From assembly GCF_921293095.1 (NCBI RefSeq), contig NC_060253.1, positions 73,507,992-73,571,991 on the forward strand: DNA of 64,000 bases, read 5' to 3'. This document shows positions 57,554 to 64,000 of this stretch, one piece after another (positions within the stretch are counted from its first letter, which is position 1; the number at the start of each line of letters is the position of its first letter). The translations under genes and the position numbers were made by a program. This DNA is from Ischnura elegans (lineage: Eukaryota > Arthropoda > Insecta > Odonata > Coenagrionidae). Under the pieces are notes generated by a model. It did not search any database. It saw nothing but the letters and a program-made list of their open reading frames with translations, and was not told the DNA's origin.

Positions 57554-57800
57554 AAACAATAGTGTCATCGACGATAAACGATTGTGCCATCGAAGGTAAA
57601 CGATGGTGCCATCGAAGGTAAACAATAGTGCCATCGACGGTAAACGATGTTGCTATCGAAAGTAAACGATAGTGTCATCGACGGTAAACGATGGTGCTAT
57701 CGAAAGTAAACGATGGTGCCATCGACGGTAAACGATGGTGCCATCGACGGTAAACGATGGTGCCATCGACAGTAAACGATAGTCCCATCGACAGCTACCG
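57554..57800. repeat. 22-bp minisatellite, 11 units
   Basis: ATCG of the unit recurs exactly every 22 bases from 57567 to 57787. Unit: ATCGACGGTAAACGATGGTGCC with variants GAAGG, GAAAG, GTGTC and TGCTA. Each unit boundary forms the near-palindrome CGATGG-TG-CCATCG, so single strands could fold into a ladder of hairpins. No coding role inferred, although 22 x 3 keeps a frame open across it. Confidence 0.95.
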
Positions 57801-57889
57801 ACAGTATCAACGACAGCTGAGAACCTCCGGATTCCCACCCTTAACGACACTCCAGGAATTTCCTCAGCCTCCCACTTCTCGCCCTCTCC

Positions 57890-58145
57890 TCATTAAATCA
57901 CTTACTCAGAGATTCAATCCGAAGGCTTTGTTTAGCCTAGTGAGGCTAGAGCTCACCTTGAACTAAGCCACAGGCATGCGTCTTTCGCACGTTCAGGATA
58001 TGGGGGACAGTTCCTTTCCCTGAGCCACCTCGCACTTCGAAGATTTTTATTAAGGTGCGTCTGGAGGCTTCAACCGGGGTTCGAACTCTGGATCACTCTA
58101 TCAGTAGCCAAGTGCTCTACCCACTACGCTACCGCGCACCCTCCA
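57890..58145 (-). repeat. tRNA-derived SINE
   Basis: Minus strand from 58145: GGTGCGCGGTAGCGTAGTGG (box A region) and GAGTTCGAACCCC (box B), 3' CGCACC pairing with the 5' GGTGCG as in an acceptor stem. A body follows (AAGTGCGAGGTGGCTCAGGG and GGCTAAACAAAGCC). The T-stem pairs poorly and the anticodon arm is irregular, so this is a SINE rather than a functional tRNA. Confidence 0.72.
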
Positions 58146-61100
58146 TCCTCATTAAAAGAGTCCCGAAATCATCTCCGCACCCACGCCCCTGCCTCCGCCG
58201 TCTCCCGCGGCGCGCGTTTCCGGCCCTCCCACGCACAACCCCCTCCCTTTCCGCAGCCATCTCGGATCACGCTGTCCGTATTAATACATCTCGCCGTCTC
58301 AAGCAGCCGCCTTCACTTGTTTTTTTTTTTAATCCCACAGGGGTTTTTTCACCCGCGTCGGGCAGCCCCCAAACGTCTCTTTCTAACGTCTGTCCACGCG
58401 TAAGCAGAAATAATCGAGCGAGGGAAGATATACGTACCTCGCAAACCACTCCTTTTTATCTACTATAAGAAATTAGGGCGTTGGGACATAAATTACAAAA
58501 CGAAAATATGTCAAGCAAAAATCAGTTGCAATATGATTTTCTGAATACAACTCTACGGAAAAATTGGACGAAATTTCAATTTTGGAAACCTATTTTCACA
58601 CGTTTTACTTCGCCAGCAATCGTCTGAATAATACTTATTAAGAAAGAGATAACAAGTAATAAATCACTTTTGAATCAAAAAAATTTAACACTTTATGCAA
58701 GTTCTAGCGGACACGACCACACCGACAACGAATCTATGCAAAATAAGAAATCAATTTACCAGACTCATCAACCGTATTTGATACCTATTCGTATATTTAC
58801 GCTGATCGTATAAACACGCAAGGGATTGAGTCTTGCTAGCCAGTTTTCTATTCTTGAACGAAAGGGGTTAGCTAATAGTTTATTGAAATAGACACCGAGT
58901 CCCAGGAACAACAATTTTAATTAATTTTTTACGAAATTTATGCATCGTAGAGTTCAACAAAGGTATTGTCTTGGAGCTACACACGAAAAGTAATTTTCAC
59001 TCCAGAATACCTAGCTCAATGATACGGACTCTAAAAGTTACTTCCATGCATTAATAATCTTGAAAGAGAAAATTCTTCGAATGTATTGCAACTGTATTTT
59101 CTTTTACCACACTAAAAGAAAATACAGTTGCGAATCGAAGTAATTCCATCTGGAAATTAAATTTAATTTACACACAAACTTTGTCCTTGCGCTTAAATTT
59201 TCCAACAAAATTTGCATTGCGTATAAACTACTTAAATATCTAATAAAAAATAGACTTATCTAACTTCGACGTCTTACAGTTAGAAATACGTCGAAGTTTT
59301 GTGCCCGTTAATAAGCCCCGGCGCACAAATTGAATAAAACTGAATTATTTACGCGAGGAAGTTTTGCGTCAAAATATACGTTATAACAAAATTATGTTCA
59401 TTTGCATGAACTTTCATTACATCGTCTTACATACATTTTTCTTAGCCTTAAGTTCAAAATACTAAGAAATACATGCATGTTTACTGAACTCAAATGAGCG
59501 TTACTTCGCAACCGAGGAATTCCCTCCGTATAGATGCCAAATAGCCTTAAGCTATTTCATGATATAGTCTAAAGTTGAAGATAGCTAAGACGGAAAATAC
59601 GGGGAGAAAACTGAACGAAAAGGGACTCCTGGACGCTTTCGTATTCTATAAGCCTTCATGAAACGAAAATCTAAACGCAACGACTTATTAATGACATGCA
59701 TCCTTACTGAACTCCGTTCGTTTCGAAGCCTTGAGGGAGAACGCTAAAAGATGAAAGGCATGCAAATGCGTGAAAGAGACGGTTCACAAACACGACGACT
59801 CTTGAAAGAGGAAATTAACAGGTGGAAACAAGATGGGGCTGGAAATCGCAGAGGAAATAAATGTTCAAGACGTGAATATTTATGCTCGGTGCTTCAGTAC
59901 GCACACCAAGCTTCATTAAATAATCCCGTATGAATAGTTGACAGCAACAGATTGTGACTACATCCTCCGCCTTCTTATAATACGAAGATGAGCGAGAATA
60001 AACACCTCTAATCTTCTCAGCTAAGGCTTACTCGATCACTTATTAGTTTTCATTCGCGGGTCTCTATGGAAAAATCTAAAATGGATTCTAATAATGATAT
60101 ACTAAACCCCTTCAATCTCCTCTTTTCCACGCTTAACTATTTATTCATACATATCCGTATTCATATGCTTGACTTCTAAATAAGTAACAAAGGAATAATT
60201 ATGTCCAAATCTGACGTTCCTTTCCTGTTTCCAAATCTGGGATTCCATTTCTTTGAAATGTGGGATTTTATACTTCAGTTAGTCACTTTTTTTCATCAAT
60301 TTTTTTTATTCTGATGGAGTTCCACATTCGTTTTTCCTGAGGTATTCTTTCAAGCCAAATAAATTATTTATAATTCTGACATCATCACATTTTGTCAACA
60401 AAAATTGGATGACATAAAACCTTGGTTACAAAGACATGAATGATTTCAGAGGTTACAAAAATTAAATAAATTATAGATAAAAGCACGACATTTTCATTTT
60501 ACAAACATTTTACAATACTGAATAAGTTAAATCATTTTCACCCTCTTAATGCATGGAATGCCTCTACAATATATAATGGAGCTCCTAAGAAAAAAATAAC
60601 CAATAGATTGCCTTTACAGTATCAAATTACGCATTTTATTAGAATAACCAAAATATTCCAGGAACATATTTTTTATGAAAAAAAAAGATAGCACGGTGGT
60701 TTCATACTAATTTCCTTCGAGTTCACGTTTTTCATTTCTTACTCCCGAGAGGTAGAAACGATCAGAAGGAAGCGATTGAATGACTTTCAGACTTGAAAAA
60801 ATGTGGTATATTGTTATCCGGCTATATTAAAAAAAGGTGTGCACCAATCAAAGACAAGAGTAGATGGCCAGGGGTAAGTGGAGAATGGGATAGTAGAATG
60901 CGCGTATTAATAATGCCATATGTACTGCGAAGCGCTGGGATAACAGAAGAGGAAGTTGGCTGAGAGAAATCGAGGAACCTAGAAACGAAGATGGCTAAAG
61001 GTTAAAGATGCCACCACAAGGTGGGGCAAAATAAAAATACCCGAGCCATTTTATAAAATTCGAAAATGGGATTATATCGAAGCTGCTGAAATGGGAGTCC

Positions 61101-62573
61101 ATCAGTATCAAATACTAAACGGCTTATCAACCATGGGATAAAACACGTGAAGTTATGAATTCGAAAGTAGCACAATTCCACTGTAGGCATTTGAAAAGAG
61201 CAGCTTTCATTTATATTTTTTTTTGGCGACAGGGGCTATTGCTTTAAATTTTTTCTCTTTTCTCAAAATATATTATCAAGTAACACAATCTATGGGAAAA
61301 ATATTAGCAAGCTACGATTTGCTGATAACAACAATGTCATAGCAAACAAAGACAGAGGGATTCAAGGAAGATTCCAATAAATAAGAGAAGGAAAATGGGC
61401 AGCTATCAGATGACAGTGAGAGAAAAAACTGAGAATCTCGCAGCAGAAGGGACGAAGTCAAGACTAAAATAAAGATATGGAATTGAAAAACTGATAGAGA
61501 GAAGAATGAATAATGTTATTTGGGATGCAGAATAAATAGCGATGGTAGAAGCAAGACATAAATTAGCAGTAGAATATAATGGGTCAAGGGCTCGTAAAAA
61601 TTGAGTCGGATGTGGACACAATCACTATTATTGTACAAAAAAAGCTCCGCTTTATTTTACACAACATTCATATCCCCGTATATATCTCACGAAAATATTG
61701 AACCAATTGAAGCCGCGATTTCGAAAGAGCACAAGTCCATTCACCTAATTTTTGAGATAATACACAATATACATCTACAATGGTATCAAAGGCATCACTT
61801 TGAATTTTTCGAATCTTCGAAATCTCCCATGAATCCTTCTGTCTCTGCTATGACAGTGTTGTCATTAGCCAAACGTACCTTGCTAAAGTTTTTCCCATGG
61901 ACTGTGTTACTTGATAACAATTCTCAATACATGCGCTACTTGTAGTAATACTTGTTCATATAAAATAAATCGATCCAAGAGTTAACAGTATCTTCCACCT
62001 AACCCCTAAGAGTTCTGGTGGCTCTAAACATATCCATTAAACCAGTCCATCCAAATTCCTACCAAGTAGACTAGTACCATCATAGAATCCATGGCTTAAA
62101 ATCCTACCTAAGCACCGCGCGAACTAACTCGATAAACATTACGCCATCCTGAAGAGGTAATAAATAGAAAAGGTGGGGGAACAACCGTGGCAAAACTATA
62201 CGGAACAGACGAGTTGAATCAAGAAATAACTGGAGAAATAAAATGGAGTGGAAATGAAGAAGACTGTTCCAGACGAGGAATTTGTGGGGAAGATATCGAG
62301 AGATGCCAGAGCTCTGTGGGACGTTGGAGAGGCCAAATGAGAGTGGGGGGAAAGGCCTAGGTTGACATTTGAGTGACGCTAGAGGAGCGATAGAGCTTCT
62401 CTCATCCACCACCAGAGAGCAGTCTCGACAGGTCAGCCGGTGGGCAAACAATCTTTTTTACGAGCGTTCACACCCGTCCCAACACATGATAGACGTCGAC
62501 TTCGACGCGGGATTGTGTCCAGGCTTAAGGTTATCATCCCTCTCACGGCTACGAGACGCGAGTGCGAGGGCAC
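58146..62573. other. No gene recognised
   Basis: About 4.4 kb of unassigned, mostly AT-rich sequence. A C-rich stretch near 58180-58400 is open on the plus strand without a domain. Near 61480-61590 the plus strand has VEARHKLAVEYNG-like coding composition with a stop, perhaps a mobile-element relic. The frame at 61601-61945 is unrecognised. Confidence 0.4.
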
Positions 62574-62945
62574 AACGTGCTAAAAAAAGAGTAAGGAATA
62601 ATCTACGCATCCCTCGTAGAAGGTTTCATCACTCATAAAAACTAGTACCGTATTATTCCTTCCAAACAAGAGGGGATCATTTATTTCGTGGAATTTTCAA
62701 TAGGAAAATGATGGGAAGAAACTAAAAAATTGAAGTAACTCATTTGAAATATGAATACTAAACAAATACACGCTAAAAGAAGAGCAAGGAGTAATCTAAG
62801 CATCCATCGTGGAATGTTTCATCACTCATAATAAAGAGTACCTTAATGTTCCTTCGAAACAAGAATGGATTATTTGCTTCGCAGAAATAGTAATAGGGAA
62901 ATGATATTCAGCAACAAAAAACGAAGTCATTCTCATTTGAATTCT
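62574..62945. repeat. Diverged tandem duplication, period about 193 bases
   Basis: 62574-62755 and 62767-62945 align with many substitutions: shared GCTAAAA(A/G)(A/G)AGAG, AA(T)CTA(C/A)GCATCC, GTTTCATCACTCATAA, GAGTACC/TAGTACC, TTCC(T/G)TCCAAAC-like and AATAGG(A/G)AAATGAT. The first unit overlaps the end of an Arg-rich open frame (62369-62638), which the second unit does not keep open. Confidence 0.7.
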
Positions 62946-63560
62946 ACAATTAATTTTTAATGAGATATTTTTAAGGTCAATTTCTGGAAATAACCATTTT
63001 CTTAATTGACCACTAAAGAAATTAATTATCCTGGCATTAAAATATGTAGTTGAAATATGTGTATGTCCCAAGTCGTTCAATATGCATAAGTACGAAAGAA
63101 AAACTTTTCAATTCCTCTCGTTAAGTATATACCTACTCGTATTAATCTGGCAAGGTGATTCAACCAGTCAATTTAACTGGTTCCGTACTTGGGTAATATT
63201 GCCTCAAAAATAAGAACTCGGAGTGTTAATGCGTAATGCCACTACGGTAAAAATATAGTCTCTAAATACGGAAGACGGTTTCGTACTTAATTCTACGCCT
63301 ACATTCTTAATGAAAAGAGAGTCCAAAGCGGAAATAAAATAATCAAATATGAACTATAAGTTTAACACAAAAAATGAGTTAAAAAGGAGGAAGAAATAAA
63401 AATAAATAGATGAAATAATATGTAGGGGTAGTTTATCGATTTCCATTGCTTAAAAATAGTCATATACTTGGCATAAAATAAGAAAAACACTAGCATTGAT
63501 AAAATACTAAGCTAAGCAGATAGCTCATTAAATTTGAGCAAAAAGCCTATGGATTGATGT
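62946..63560. other. No gene recognised
   Basis: AT-rich, no signal noted. Confidence 0.35.
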
Positions 63561-63590
63561 TTGAATATTTACTCACAAATATTGGCAGTT

Positions 63591-63758
63591 ATGACGGCCG
63601 AAGAAGAGAGCCAGATGTTCAAGGTGGATTTTCAGGACGTCATAGCAGCACATTACGGAGAAGTAATATTAAAGACTGAAGCAAATGTAATTGAACTAGT
63701 CACGCCATTTTTTGGCAAGAAGCGTTCTTACCAAACTATGATAAAACAATTAAAATAA
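63591..63758 (+). CDS. Possible small exon or ORF, unrecognised (tentative)
   Basis: ATATTGGCAG precedes TT and an ATG at 63591, opening MTAEEESQMFKVDFQDVIAA, then HYGEVILKTEANVIELVTPF, ending in KQLK and TAA at 63758. The first 25 residues are acidic and coding-like, and the flanks are strongly AT-rich. An AAATAAAAT lies over and after the stop. It may be a 3' terminal exon or a chance frame. I do not recognise the family. Confidence 0.25.
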   Translation: MTAEEESQMFKVDFQDVIAAHYGEVILKTEANVIELVTPFFGKKRSYQTMIKQLK

Positions 63759-64000
63759 AATTGATGATAAGTCGAATATTTAACAATTTATCAAAAATCA
63801 ATTTGATTTTACGCACCTTCACTCTTTATTCTCCGAGTGATAAAAATTATTTTTTTTCTTTTTAATGCATTCCAAACCTCTTTTAATAAAATGCGTATTT
63901 TTTACCATTTTTTCATTTTAATTTCATTTTTAATTTTTAAAATGGTGAATCATGCTATCGATTAGAGTTGTGAGACATTTTCTGTCGAAAAATTTATAAT
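63759..64000. other. AT-rich window end, no gene seen
   Basis: T-rich runs and no features. Confidence 0.4.

Noticed and set aside
57554-57800. CRISPR-like array
   Set aside because: Units are contiguous 22-base repeats without unique spacers, in eukaryotic DNA; a minisatellite.
58060-58145. Functional tRNA gene on the minus strand
   Set aside because: Boxes A and B and an acceptor-like pairing exist, but T-stem and anticodon arm do not pair properly; a SINE head fits better.
45382-64000. Upstream ZNRF exons (N-terminal myristoylation site and first zinc finger)
   Set aside because: I looked on the minus strand for the C-P-x-C-x-K and H-x-x-M-C-L blocks and for a Met-Gly start and did not find them; they may lie outside the window.

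Overview
This is a stretch of animal nuclear DNA, most likely from an arthropod and probably an insect. It is AT-rich, intron-bearing and crowded with eukaryotic transposable elements: hAT, PIF/Harbinger and pogo/Tigger-like MITEs, tRNA-derived SINEs, RTE-like and CR1/Jockey-like LINE relics, and Penelope-like ends. There is no operon structure, rRNA, plasmid or phage gene. I could not place the species.

The one gene I can name is on the minus strand: the last two coding exons of a ZNRF1/2-type E3 ubiquitin ligase, at 45276-45381 and 39740-39797. They join in frame across a 5.5 kb intron and rebuild the complete C-terminal RING-H2 finger. A repeat-poor block of about 3.9 kb downstream (about 35845-39739) is the likely 3' UTR. 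The upstream exons were not found here.

The second region of interest is 11.9-18.2 kb, plus strand. A broken gene at 11973-14014 has three parts: an N-terminal helical segment resembling DUF4485, a long disordered linker built from a degenerate repeat of roughly 36-45 residues, and a C-terminal YqaJ-type nuclease domain. Several frameshifts and a small inverted-repeat insertion disrupt it. A second stretch at 15587-16308 carries the same linker repeat, and a coiled-coil-like coding segment follows at 17716-18169.

The rest is repeat landscape. Region 1-11.4 kb holds hAT MITEs, a foldback element, a local 250-bp duplication and a 1.9 kb PIF/Harbinger-like element. Region 17-33 kb holds MITEs, LINE fragments, SINEs, a remnant of a mobile-element-type protein and two copies of a 650-bp repeat. 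Region 33.6-48.5 kb is the ZNRF locus, with its intron and flanks loaded with hAT-like MITEs, two palindromic Penelope-like structures and a GTTGCA-rich element. Region 48.5-64 kb is mostly unassigned sequence with a third copy of the 650-bp repeat, a Tigger-like MITE, a 22-bp minisatellite, a SINE and a few unexplained open stretches.

All family names rest on motif recognition by eye; no database search was possible.
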